42,906 bases of DNA, taken from positions 71,121-114,026 of the forward strand of contig DDXR01000025.1 in NCBI GenBank assembly GCA_002347565.1. The letters run 5' to 3'. Position numbers and translations under genes: made by a program. The notes beneath the pieces were generated by a model. That model was not told the origin of the DNA, made no database searches, and saw only the letters and a program-made list of their open reading frames with translations. Of this stretch, positions 1-7,337 are shown piece after piece; position 1 is the first letter of the stretch, and each line of letters opens with the position of its first letter. Origin of the DNA: a bacterium UBP2_UBA2255 (GTDB lineage Bacteria > Edwardsbacteria > AC1 > EtOH8).

Positions 1-30
1 CCTCTCGGACCTGGATACCTGATCCATCCC

Positions 31-86
31 GTACGGGCGACCGGCCGGTCGCCCCGACAAGCCAACGACCGGCCGGTCGCCCCCAC
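31..86. repeat. Tandem pair of degraded 28-bp REP-like palindromes
   Basis: Two 28-bp units (31-58 and 59-86) lie exactly head to tail, each centred on the self-complementary core ACCGGCCGGT. The first keeps GTA and GGGCG on the left and CGCCCC on the right. The second keeps only the right arm well. They match the frame of the intact palindromes at 5414-5441 and 41118-41145 (ends GTAGGGGCG / CGCCCCTAC) but with a different core. They end 12 bases before the dnaE start codon, so they would lie in or just upstream of its leader. Confidence 0.7.
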
Positions 87-98
87 AATTACAAGACA

Positions 99-3000
99 AT
101 GCAGCACGCCCGCTTCACCCATCTCCACGTCCACTCCGAATACAGCATCCTCGACGGACTGATCCCGGTCAAATCGCTGGTGCAGCGGGCCGCCGAGCAC
201 AAGCTGCCGGCGCTGGCGTTGACCGACCACGGCAACATGTTCGGCGCGCTGGACTTCTACACCCAGGCCCGCGCCGCGGGGATCAAGCCCATCATCGGCT
301 CCGAGGTCTACATCGCGCCGGGCAGCCGCAAAGAAAAGGCTCCGGGCGACACCGGTGAGCGCTCCTTCCACCTGGTACTGCTGGCCCGCGACGAGGGCGG
401 ATACCGCAACCTGATGAAGCTGTCCTCGGCCGGATACCTGGAGGGGTTCTACTACAAGCCGCGCATCGACAAGGAACTGCTGGCGGCGCATTCCGGCGGC
501 CTGCTGGCCCTATCCTCCTGCCTCAAGGGCGAGGTGTCGCAGGCCGTCGTCCGGGGCGACATCGACCGGGCGCGCCGGGCCGCGGCCTTCTACAAGGAGC
601 TGTTCGGAGAGCACTTCTACCTGGAGATCCAGGACCACGGCCTGGAGGACGAACGGAGGGCGATCCCGGCGCTGGCGGCGCTGGCGCGCGAGCTCGCCAT
701 CCCGCTGGCCGCCACCAACGACGTCCACTACCTGGACGCCGGCGACGCCCGGGCCCATGACGCGCTGCTCTGCATCCAAACCCAGACCACGGTCGCCGAG
801 CAGAACCGGATGAAGCTGGCCAATGACCAGTTCTACTTCAAGTCGCCCCGTGAGATGGCCGACCTGTTCCGGGAGTTCCCCCAGGCCGTGACCAACACCG
901 CCCTGGCCGCCGAGTGCTGCAACCTGATCCTCTCCGACCTGGGCTCGGGCAAGCTCAACATCCCGTTCTTTCCGGTTCCCAGGGAGTATCCCTCGCAGAT
1001 GGCCTACCTGCGCTACCTGGCCGGGGCCGGCCTGGCTAGGCGCTACCCCAAGGTCACGCCCGGCCACCAGGAACGCCTCGACAAGGAGCTGGCCATCATC
1101 GAGAAGATGAACTTCGCCGGTTACTTCCTGGTGGTCAAGGATTTCATCGACTTCGCCAAGGCCAATGGCGTGCCGGTGGGGCCGGGCCGGGGCTCGGCCG
1201 TTGGCAGCCTGGTGCTGTACTGCCTGGGCATCACCGACGTCGAGCCGCTGCGCTTCAACCTGCTGTTCGAGCGCTTCCTCAATCCCGAGCGGGTGTCGAT
1301 GCCGGACATCGACATCGACTTCGGCGACACCCGCCGCGACCGGGTGATCGACTACGTCGCCGGCAAGTACGGCGCCGACAGCGTGGCCCAGATCATCACC
1401 TTCGGCACGATGCAGGCCAAGGCGGCGGTGCGGGACGTGTCGCGGGTGATGGGGCTGGCCTACAGCGAGGCCGACAAGCTGGCCAAGCTCATTCCGGCCG
1501 CGCCGGTCACGCCCGGCAGGCCGGTGACCATCGCCGATTCCCTGAAGGCGGTGCCCGAGCTGGCGTCGCTGGTGCGGTCCGACCCCCGATACGGCGAGGT
1601 GATGGAGATCGCCCGGGCGGTCGAGGGCCGGATCCGCAACGCCGGCACCCACGCCGCCGGCGTGGTGATCACCCCGGGCAAGCTGACCGACTACCTGCCC
1701 CTCTACCGCAGCACCAAGGGCGGGGAGGTCTCGACCCAGTACGAGATGGGATGGCTGGAGCAGTGCGGACTGCTGAAAATGGACTTCCTGGGCCTGCGCA
1801 ACCTGACCGTGATCGAGGACACGCTGGCCATGGTACGGTCCCAGGGCCGGCAGGTCGACATCCACGCCGTGCCGTTCGACGACCCCAAGACCTACGGGCT
1901 GCTGCGCCGGGGGGACACCACCGGGATATTCCAGCTGGAATCCTCGGGCATGCGCGAGCTGACGGTCAAGTTCCAGACCTCGACCATCGACGACATCATC
2001 GCCATCATCTCGCTCTACCGCCCCGGCCCGATGAAGCTGATCCCGAAGTTTCTGGACCGCAAGAACGGGCTGGAGAAGATAGAGTACGAACACCCCTTGC
2101 TGGAGCCGATCTGCCGCGACACCTACGGGATATTGATCTACCAGGAGCAGGTGATGCAGGCGGTGCAGTCCCTGGCCGGCTACACCCTGGGCGCCGGCTA
2201 CAGCTTCCTCAAGGCCATCAGCAAAAAGAGGGCCGAGGTGCTGCAGCAGGAGCGGCCGGCCTTCATCAGGGGCTGCAAGGCCACCAACGGCATCCCCGAG
2301 GCCAAGGCCGAGCGGATCTTCGACCTGCTGGCCGAATTCGCCGGCTACGGGTTCAACAAGTCGCACGCCGCGGGCTACGCCGTGCTGGCCTACCAGACCG
2401 CCTATCTCAAGGCGCACTTCCCGAGGGAGTACATGGCGGCCCTGCTGTCGTCGGTGATGGGCGACTCCGACAAGACCGTGCTGTTCATGACCAACTGCCG
2501 GGAGATGGGGCTGCGGCTGCTGCCTCCCGACATCAACGCCAGCGGCTACAGCTACGCGCCCGAGGGCGAGTCCGTGCGCATCGGCTTGGGGGCGGTCAAG
2601 AACACGGGCCAAACGGCGCTGGAGGCGTTGATCGAGGCCCGGGAGCGGGCCGGCGGTTTCCAGTCGCTGCCGCAGATGCTGGAGTCGGTCGACGGCAAAT
2701 TCATCAACCGCAAGGCGGCCGAGAGCCTGATCAAGGCCGGCTGCTTCGACCGGTTCGATCCCGACCGGCAGGCCCTGCTGCTGGGGCTGGACCAGGCCCT
2801 GGACGGCGCCGGCCAGGCCCGCGAGATGAGGGAGAAAGGCCAGACGTCGATCTTCGAGCTGGGTTCCGTCGCGCATCCGGCGGCCAGGCCCCGGCCAACG
2901 GCCCGCAAGGTGGATCCCAAGTCGTTCCTGGCCTTCGAAAAGGAGGCGCTGGGATTCTACCTGTCCGGCCACCCGCTGGAGAAGTTCGAGATCGAGATCA

Positions 3001-3614
3001 AGTCGTTCGCCACCCATACCGTGGTGGGCTTGGCAGAGCTGCGGGATGGGGCGCCGGTGATCCTGGGAGGCGTGGTCAGTGCGGTCAAGCTGATCGCCCC
3101 CAAGAGCGGCGGCGGACAGATGGCCTTCGTCACCGTCGAGGATCTTACCGGCAGCGTCGAGGTGATCGTGTTCGCCGACCTGCTGGAGTCCAAGCGCGCG
3201 CTGGTGGCGGTCGACTCGATGGTGCTGGTGGCCGGCACGGTGTCCACGCGCGAGGAGGAGGCCGCCAAGGTGGCGGCGGCCGACCTGTTCCCGCTGGAGC
3301 AGTGCCGGTCCGGGCTGGTCCAGCACCTGGAGGTCCACCTGGAGCACCACCAGCTGTCGAAGGACTTCAACGAGAAGCTCAACGCCGTGTTCGAGCACCA
3401 CCCCGGCGACTGCCCGGTGGTGCTGCTGCTCAAGACCGAGACCCGCCAGGTGGTGCGGATCAAGGCCCGCAAGCACTCCGTCAAGCCCGAGCACGCGCTG
3501 TTCACCGAGCTGGCCGCCCTGCTGGGCACGCCCAGCTACCGCTTCTGCGGCAAGTGGGAGCCGGCCCCGCCCCGCCGCCGCGGCCGCTACGCCGGGAAAG
3601 GCAGGCAGCAGTGA
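99..3614 (+). CDS. dnaE: DNA polymerase III subunit alpha
   Basis: This is the catalytic alpha subunit of the replicative DNA polymerase III, 1171 residues, close to the usual DnaE length (about 1160). The N-terminal PHP domain opens with HLHVHS (His8, His10, His12). The polymerase active site has PDIDIDF at 402-408 with the two metal-binding aspartates, and the third lies in MDFLGLR. A fingers region, a helix-hairpin-helix tandem and an OB fold (about residues 985-1055, VILGGVVSAVK to VEVIVFADLLE) follow. It is DnaE-type, not PolC: there is no inserted proofreading exonuclease. ATG 99 puts the PHP motif at the expected distance. No clear Shine-Dalgarno or promoter is seen; degraded palindromes lie just upstream. 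The stop overlaps the next start by 4 bases (GTGA). Confidence 0.97.
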   Translation: MQHARFTHLHVHSEYSILDGLIPVKSLVQRAAEHKLPALALTDHGNMFGALDFYTQARAAGIKPIIGSEVYIAPGSRKEKAPGDTGERSFHLVLLARDEGGYRNLMKLSSAGYLEGFYYKPRIDKELLAAHSGGLLALSSCLKGEVSQAVVRGDIDRARRAAAFYKELFGEHFYLEIQDHGLEDERRAIPALAALARELAIPLAATNDVHYLDAGDARAHDALLCIQTQTTVAEQNRMKLANDQFYFKSPREMADLFREFPQAVTNTALAAECCNLILSDLGSGKLNIPFFPVPREYPSQMAYLRYLAGAGLARRYPKVTPGHQERLDKELAIIEKMNFAGYFLVVKDFIDFAKANGVPVGPGRGSAVGSLVLYCLGITDVEPLRFNLLFERFLNPERVSMPDIDIDFGDTRRDRVIDYVAGKYGADSVAQIITFGTMQAKAAVRDVSRVMGLAYSEADKLAKLIPAAPVTPGRPVTIADSLKAVPELASLVRSDPRYGEVMEIARAVEGRIRNAGTHAAGVVITPGKLTDYLPLYRSTKGGEVSTQYEMGWLEQCGLLKMDFLGLRNLTVIEDTLAMVRSQGRQVDIHAVPFDDPKTYGLLRRGDTTGIFQLESSGMRELTVKFQTSTIDDIIAIISLYRPGPMKLIPKFLDRKNGLEKIEYEHPLLEPICRDTYGILIYQEQVMQAVQSLAGYTLGAGYSFLKAISKKRAEVLQQERPAFIRGCKATNGIPEAKAERIFDLLAEFAGYGFNKSHAAGYAVLAYQTAYLKAHFPREYMAALLSSVMGDSDKTVLFMTNCREMGLRLLPPDINASGYSYAPEGESVRIGLGAVKNTGQTALEALIEARERAGGFQSLPQMLESVDGKFINRKAAESLIKAGCFDRFDPDRQALLLGLDQALDGAGQAREMREKGQTSIFELGSVAHPAARPRPTARKVDPKSFLAFEKEALGFYLSGHPLEKFEIEIKSFATHTVVGLAELRDGAPVILGGVVSAVKLIAPKSGGGQMAFVTVEDLTGSVEVIVFADLLESKRALVAVDSMVLVAGTVSTREEEAAKVAAADLFPLEQCRSGLVQHLEVHLEHHQLSKDFNEKLNAVFEHHPGDCPVVLLLKTETRQVVRIKARKHSVKPEHALFTELAALLGTPSYRFCGKWEPAPPRRRGRYAGKGRQQ

Positions 3615-4237
3615 CGCGGCATCGCCGGAACGCCGCGGCGCTGATCGCGGCGCTGTTCCTCACCATCCCGGCATCGGCCAGATCGCAGCTGCGGCCCGCG
3701 CCGGTCGCGAAACCGACCGTTGCCGCCGACAGCTCCGCCTCGGCCCCGCGCGCGATCCTGCGGCCCTGCGACACCTGCATGACCGGCATCGTCAACTTCG
3801 CGAAGGTTTCGCCCATCCTGTGGCGCGGGGCCCAGCCCACGGCGGAAGGCTTCAGGAACCTGGGGGCGGCGGGGATCAAGACGGTCGTCAACCTGCGTCA
3901 CGACCACGACGACCTGCCCCTGCTGGCGGGCACGAAGCTGCAATACCTCTGGCTGCCGTGCCGCACCTGGGACCCCGACGACCAGAACATCGTCATGTTC
4001 CTGCGGGTGCTGCGCGACTCGGCCAACTGGCCGGTGTACGTGCACTGCGCCCAGGGCCGCGACCGCACCGGCTACGCGGTCGGCTCGTACCGCATCGTGG
4101 TGCAGGGCTGGCCCGCGGAGGACGCCATCGCCGAGATGAAGAACTTCAAGTGGAATCGGGTCTGGTTCCGCAACCCGGGATACTTGCGCAAGCTGGACGC
4201 AGCGGACATCAGACGACGGGTCGATCTCGCACCTTGA
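3611..4237 (+). CDS. Exported dual-specificity/tyrosine-phosphatase-like protein
   Basis: A 208-residue Cys-based phosphatase. The start is GTG 3611, overlapping the dnaE stop (GTGA), so translation is probably coupled. The open frame extends far upstream only as a shadow of dnaE. Residues 1-23 look like a signal peptide or anchor (basic start, hydrophobic LIAALFLTIP, ASA). The mature part has WRGAQPTAEGF, typical of bacterial DSP-like proteins, the loop TVVNLRHD, a possible general acid near Asp121-Asp123, and the active-site motif HC(X)5R at His145-Cys146-Arg152 followed by TG. The substrate cannot be told from sequence. Export would place it in the periplasm or at the cell surface, away from replication, so the link to dnaE looks operonic rather than functional. 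A strong terminator follows. Confidence 0.85.
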   Translation: MTRHRRNAAALIAALFLTIPASARSQLRPAPVAKPTVAADSSASAPRAILRPCDTCMTGIVNFAKVSPILWRGAQPTAEGFRNLGAAGIKTVVNLRHDHDDLPLLAGTKLQYLWLPCRTWDPDDQNIVMFLRVLRDSANWPVYVHCAQGRDRTGYAVGSYRIVVQGWPAEDAIAEMKNFKWNRVWFRNPGYLRKLDAADIRRRVDLAP

Positions 4238-4265
4238 CGGTTTTTTAGAAACGAATAATGAATTG

Positions 4266-4294
4266 AAAACACGGCCACATAGCCGTGTTTTTTT
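4266..4294 (+). terminator. Intrinsic terminator after the phosphatase gene
   Basis: A 10-bp perfect stem (AAAACACGGC / GCCGTGTTTT) with a 6-base loop runs into a T7 tract. It ends the dnaE-phosphatase unit, 29 bases after the stop codon. Confidence 0.85.
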
Positions 4295-4305
4295 GATTAT
4301 TTCCC

Positions 4306-4334
4306 TTGAAAAACACTACAAATTGTGGTATAAT
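4306..4334 (+). promoter_or_regulatory. Sigma70-type promoter of the beta-barrel gene
   Basis: -35 TTGAAA (4306-4311), 17-bp spacer, consensus -10 TATAAT (4329-4334). It lies between a terminator and the start codon at 4382. The predicted transcription start is near 4341. Confidence 0.85.
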
Positions 4335-4340
4335 ATTTTC

Positions 4341-4358
4341 AATACAACCCCTTGTATT
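4341..4358 (+). promoter_or_regulatory. Stem-loop at the predicted mRNA 5' end
   Basis: AATACAA, loop CCCC, TTGTATT: a perfect 7-bp stem whose first base coincides with the predicted +1 of the promoter at 4306-4334. It could protect the mRNA 5' end, as known for some outer-membrane protein mRNAs, or be an operator dyad. The ribosome binding site AAGGATGAG (4370-4378) lies 11 bases further on. Confidence 0.5.
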
Positions 4359-4381
4359 ATCAAGCCGTTAAGGATGAGATC

Positions 4382-5131
4382 ATGAAAAAGGCGATCATTC
4401 TGCTAACCGCCTTGGCGATGGCTGGTTCGGCCGGTTTTGCCATCCAGTTCACCGAGACGGTCGACCTGCCCACTGCCGGCACATTGAACCGCGGCTCGTA
4501 CGACATCCACCTGCGGATGCAGCCGGTGGGCGGCCTGCTGTTGGGCTTCGGCTTCGGCCTGTTCGACAAGCTCAACTTCGGCTTCTCCTACGGCGGAGAC
4601 AACGTCATCGGCTACGGCAACATCGACTGGAACCCGCAGCCCGGCTTCCTGATCAAGTACCGCATCTTCGACGAGAGCTACTACATGCCGGCCATCGCGC
4701 TGGGCTTCGACAACCAGGGCTTCGGACCGTGGGCCGGCAGCCGCTACATGGTGAAGTCGCGCGGGTTCTACGGCGCCGCCAGCAAGAACTACAAGTTCCT
4801 CGGCACGCTGGCCTTCCATGGCGGCGTCAGCTACAGCCTGGAGGACCGCCACAACGCGGACAACACGCTGGACGCCTTCGTCGGCCTGGAGAAGTCGCTC
4901 AACAACGAGCTGTGGCTGGTGGCCGAGTTCGACGCGGCGCTCAACGACAAGGTCAAGGACCACCAGTTCGGCGAGGGCTACGGGTACCTGAACGTCGGCC
5001 TGCGCTGGCTGTTCTCCAGCCGGCTGATGCTGGAGGCCGACCTGCGCAACCTGCTGCGCAACGGCGAGCACGACACGCCGGCCGGGATGATCGGCCGCAC
5101 GGTGAAGCTGGCGTACTTCGACTCGTTCTGA
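4382..5131 (+). CDS. YjbH-like outer-membrane beta-barrel protein
   Basis: A 249-residue exported protein, probably an outer-membrane beta-barrel. ATG 4382 is chosen because it follows AAGGATGAG and opens a classical signal peptide (MKKAIILLTALAMAGSAGFA, cleavage after Ala20). The mature part begins ETVDLPTAGTLNRGSYD and continues with alternating aromatic strands: FDKLNFGFSYGGDNVIG, then PGFLIKYRIFDES, then PAIALGFDNQGFG. This pattern resembles the YjbH-like barrels common in Fibrobacterota-Chlorobiota-Bacteroidota-type genomes. It ends in hydrophobic and aromatic residues (AYFDSF), as barrel C-termini often do. It is monocistronic, with its own promoter and a terminator after it. The transported or bound substrate is unknown. 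Confidence 0.7.
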   Translation: MKKAIILLTALAMAGSAGFAIQFTETVDLPTAGTLNRGSYDIHLRMQPVGGLLLGFGFGLFDKLNFGFSYGGDNVIGYGNIDWNPQPGFLIKYRIFDESYYMPAIALGFDNQGFGPWAGSRYMVKSRGFYGAASKNYKFLGTLAFHGGVSYSLEDRHNADNTLDAFVGLEKSLNNELWLVAEFDAALNDKVKDHQFGEGYGYLNVGLRWLFSSRLMLEADLRNLLRNGEHDTPAGMIGRTVKLAYFDSF

Positions 5132-5154
5132 TCCTCCCCGGACCACCCAAGCGA

Positions 5155-5179
5155 AGAGCCCCGCATCGAGCGGGGCTCT
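5155..5179. terminator. Bidirectional hairpin terminator between convergent genes
   Basis: A perfect 10-bp stem (AGAGCCCCGC / GCGGGGCTCT) with a 5-base loop lies between the stop codons of the beta-barrel gene (5131, +) and the transposase gene (5191, -). The T tracts are weak on both sides, so efficiency is uncertain. Confidence 0.75.
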
Positions 5180-5190
5180 GTTCGTTCTGA

Positions 5191-5706
5191 TCAGATCCGG
5201 CCGGGGTTCTCGTCATCCCGGGGCCAGTTCGATGGATTTTCGAGTATGTACCGCCTGATCCTGTCGTATTCCTCGCCGTTTCGGATGACATGCTCGTAGT
5301 AATTGCGCTGCCAGAACGGCCTGCCCGGCGTGTTGTTCATTTCGTTGATCCGTTTGGTCGAGACCGTCTTGAACGCGCCGATCAAACGACCCAATGGTTT
5401 GTTGTGACCCTCTGTAGGGGCGGTTCGCGAACCGCCCCTACGATCCGTTTCACGCGATATGATCAATATCGCATGCAGATGGTTGGGCATGATGACATGC
5501 GTATCACATATTACGTACGGGTATTGACGCATCAACCACATCCAAACGTCGTCAACGATCTCCCCGCACCGATTCAAGGACACTGTTCCGTTGGCGGTCC
5601 TCCCCAGCGAACATTCCCGGTCCCTGGTGCACACCGTGACGAAATACGCGCCTTGCGACGCGTAATCATGGTCCGGCAGACGGATCGATCGCCTGCCTCT
5701 ATGCAT
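5191..5706 (-). CDS. REP-associated tyrosine transposase (RAYT, IS200-like Y1 family)
   Basis: A 171-residue single-domain HUH transposase. It has the RAYT opening RRSIRLPDHDYASQGAYFVTVCT, the HUH motif MPNHLHAIL (His76, His78), and a C-terminal FWQRNYYEHVIRN with the nucleophile at Tyr136 or Tyr137, then YILENPSNW. In this family single-strand DNA cleavage acts on REP hairpins preceded by GTAG. The reading frame contains a perfect 28-bp GTAG-ended palindrome (5414-5441), which encodes the GGSRTAP insertion after the HUH domain. The ATG overlaps the stop of the upstream zinc-ribbon gene by 8 bases. No inverted-repeat IS ends were found, as expected for a domesticated or single-copy RAYT. Confidence 0.9.
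   Translation of the reverse strand: MHRGRRSIRLPDHDYASQGAYFVTVCTRDRECSLGRTANGTVSLNRCGEIVDDVWMWLMRQYPYVICDTHVIMPNHLHAILIISRETDRRGGSRTAPTEGHNKPLGRLIGAFKTVSTKRINEMNNTPGRPFWQRNYYEHVIRNGEEYDRIRRYILENPSNWPRDDENPGRI
5414..5441. repeat. Perfect 28-bp REP-like palindrome inside the transposase gene
   Basis: The left arm is GTAGGGGCG + GTTCG and the right arm is its exact reverse complement, CGAAC + CGCCCCTAC. Both strands begin with GTAG, the tetranucleotide recognised by characterised RAYT proteins. It lies in frame and encodes transposase residues 89-98. It shares its 9-bp ends with the copy at 41118-41145 but has a different, self-complementary core. Confidence 0.85.
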
Positions 5707-6376
5707 CGGCCGGCGCCGGGCGGAACGCGATCGCGCTGCGCAGCACCCGCACGCCGAACAGCAGGTCGCGCAGGCAGTCGCCGTCCACCGCGAACGGCCA
5801 CCAGATGAGGCGCTCGCGGATCCAGACCGGCTCGAACTCCAGCCCGATGATGTCCCGCTCCCGCTTGTTGACCAGCAGCCGCAGCAGCACCGGCGCCATC
5901 CCGCGAGCGTCGAGGCCGTGGTAGCGGCACAGAGCCCAGGGCGCGTCCCGCGGCGCCGGGGACAGGCCGCGGCCGTCCCAGCGCCCGGAGAGCTCCAGCC
6001 CCAGGTTGGACGAGTAGTTGACGAAGTTGGTGGTGCCGAACGCCGGCAGCAGCAGCGCCTGGCGCTGGTCCAGCGCCAGCGGGGCGGGGGGGGCGGGCGC
6101 GGGGTCGTCCGCGCCGGGCGCGGACTGGAACACGCTGGCCGGCGGCAGCCGCTCGATGTCGGCCGCGGCGATCTGGAACTCGACCAGCCACAGCGGCAGC
6201 CACTGGTCCACGGCGGCCGCGGCCGGGGCCGCCACCGCGGCCTCGCTCACCGCGACCGCGGAGCTGCCGATGATCTGGTGGCCGGCGCGGCAGTGGCCGC
6301 AGCGGGTCATGGCGTCCTCCGGGTCGGCCTGGAGCGGAGCGCCGCAAGCGCGGCAGCGCAGGACCTCGAGCCGCAT
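5699..6376 (-). CDS. Zinc-ribbon protein of unknown function (third of a paralogous trio)
   Basis: A 225-residue protein that I do not recognise by name. The N-terminus has a zinc ribbon (Cys8-x2-Cys11 and Cys26-x2-Cys29), then a low-complexity Ala/Val linker (about 40-55). A middle segment, LPLWLVEFQIAAAD, lines up with equivalent strands in the two upstream genes (VYLPVYVAAFRAEG and LYVPYWHVTAETTG). Later come FGTTNFVNYSSNLGLEL and LEFEPVWIRERLIWWPF. No transmembrane segment is evident, unlike its two partners. The ATG lies one base after the stop of the upstream gene. The last 8 bases overlap the transposase start, so the C-terminus may have been altered by that insertion. Confidence 0.7.
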   Translation of the reverse strand: MRLEVLRCRACGAPLQADPEDAMTRCGHCRAGHQIIGSSAVAVSEAAVAAPAAAAVDQWLPLWLVEFQIAAADIERLPPASVFQSAPGADDPAPAPPAPLALDQRQALLLPAFGTTNFVNYSSNLGLELSGRWDGRGLSPAPRDAPWALCRYHGLDARGMAPVLLRLLVNKRERDIIGLEFEPVWIRERLIWWPFAVDGDCLRDLLFGVRVLRSAIAFRPAPADA

Positions 6377-6377
6377 C

Positions 6378-7337
6378 CTACACCCCCCATACCAGCCGGG
6401 CCAGCCGTTCCGCCAGCCGGCCGACGGCGTAGTCCTTGAGCTTGACGCCGGCCCATACCGCGCCGGCCAGCGCCAGCGTGGCGAGCGCGATCCGCAGGTC
6501 GTAGCCCGTGGTCGGCGCGTAGACCAGCGACAGCGCCAGCGCGCCGGCCAACACCGCGGCCAGATACCGGGTGGGGTGCCTGGGCGCGGGCCGGCGGTAG
6601 AGGCGCACGTGGACCCGGTCCCCGGACACGGCGTCCACCAGGCATTTCAGCCGGCCCTGCGCGGTGAAGCCCCACACCAGCCAGACCGGCCGGTAGACCA
6701 GCCGCCGCACCGTCCGCGATTCGCCGACGGCGGCCCGCAGGATCGGGTAATCTCCGTAGGGGAACAGCAGGCGACCCCGGAACGTGCGGGACGCCTCGGC
6801 GGCCGCGGCGGCCGCCGGCAGGTCGTGCGGCTCGACCATCACCCCTTCGCCCGGCAGCTCCTGGTCTGCCAGCGGCTGCAGGCGCAACGGTTCCCCGTCC
6901 CTGGCGCCCAGTCCCGCCAGCTCCGGCCGCTTGACGCCGGGCGCGCGGAATTCCTGCTCCAGCCACAGCGCCTTCTTGATCACCTCGCCGCCCAGGTACT
7001 GCCGCCGTCCGGCCGGCGCGTCCTCCATGTCCGGGGACGCCGGCACGATCGGCCGCTGGCCGGCCACGACCCCCGTCGTCTCCGCGGTGACGTGCCAGTA
7101 CGGGACGTAGAGCAGCCGGGCGACGATCACCTCCACCGGCAGCTCGGTGGCGGTAACGGCGACCGACACTGCAGCCGCCCTGCCGATCCGAGGCTGGGCG
7201 TAGTAGCGGAAGAATCCGAACGGCGCCGGCAGCGACAGCGCCGCCGCGCACGACCGGCAGCGGCCGCGCCGGGCTCCCTCTTCCAGGTCGACCCGGCCGC
7301 CGCAGGACGGGCAGTTCAGCGCCTCTACCTGCGCCAC
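6378..7337 (-). CDS. Zinc-ribbon membrane protein of unknown function (second of trio)
   Basis: A 319-residue protein. The start is GTG 7337, which overlaps the upstream gene by 13 bases and places the zinc ribbon at residues 9-30 (NCPSCGG and CRSCA). The frame stays open further upstream only as a shadow. The middle holds LYVPYWHVTAETTG, the segment shared with the neighbouring paralogues, and LLFPYGDYPILRAAVGE. After that come RRLVYRPVWLVWG and two C-terminal hydrophobic helices (YLAAVLAGALALSLVYAP and LATLALAGAVWAGV) ending in a basic amphipathic tail. It is probably anchored in the inner membrane with the ribbon in the cytoplasm. The function is unknown. Confidence 0.7.
   Translation of the reverse strand: MAQVEALNCPSCGGRVDLEEGARRGRCRSCAAALSLPAPFGFFRYYAQPRIGRAAAVSVAVTATELPVEVIVARLLYVPYWHVTAETTGVVAGQRPIVPASPDMEDAPAGRRQYLGGEVIKKALWLEQEFRAPGVKRPELAGLGARDGEPLRLQPLADQELPGEGVMVEPHDLPAAAAAAEASRTFRGRLLFPYGDYPILRAAVGESRTVRRLVYRPVWLVWGFTAQGRLKCLVDAVSGDRVHVRLYRRPAPRHPTRYLAAVLAGALALSLVYAPTTGYDLRIALATLALAGAVWAGVKLKDYAVGRLAERLARLVWGV

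Noticed and set aside
510..3494. A 994-codon open frame on the strand opposite dnaE
   Set aside because: It lies wholly antisense to a well-recognised gene. Its composition is His/Gln/Leu/Gly/Val-rich, as expected from GC-rich third positions read backwards, and it has no family motif or ribosome site.
1751..3610. Upstream extension of the phosphatase reading frame through dnaE
   Set aside because: It is out of frame with dnaE and low complexity. The real start is GTG 3611, which opens a signal peptide.
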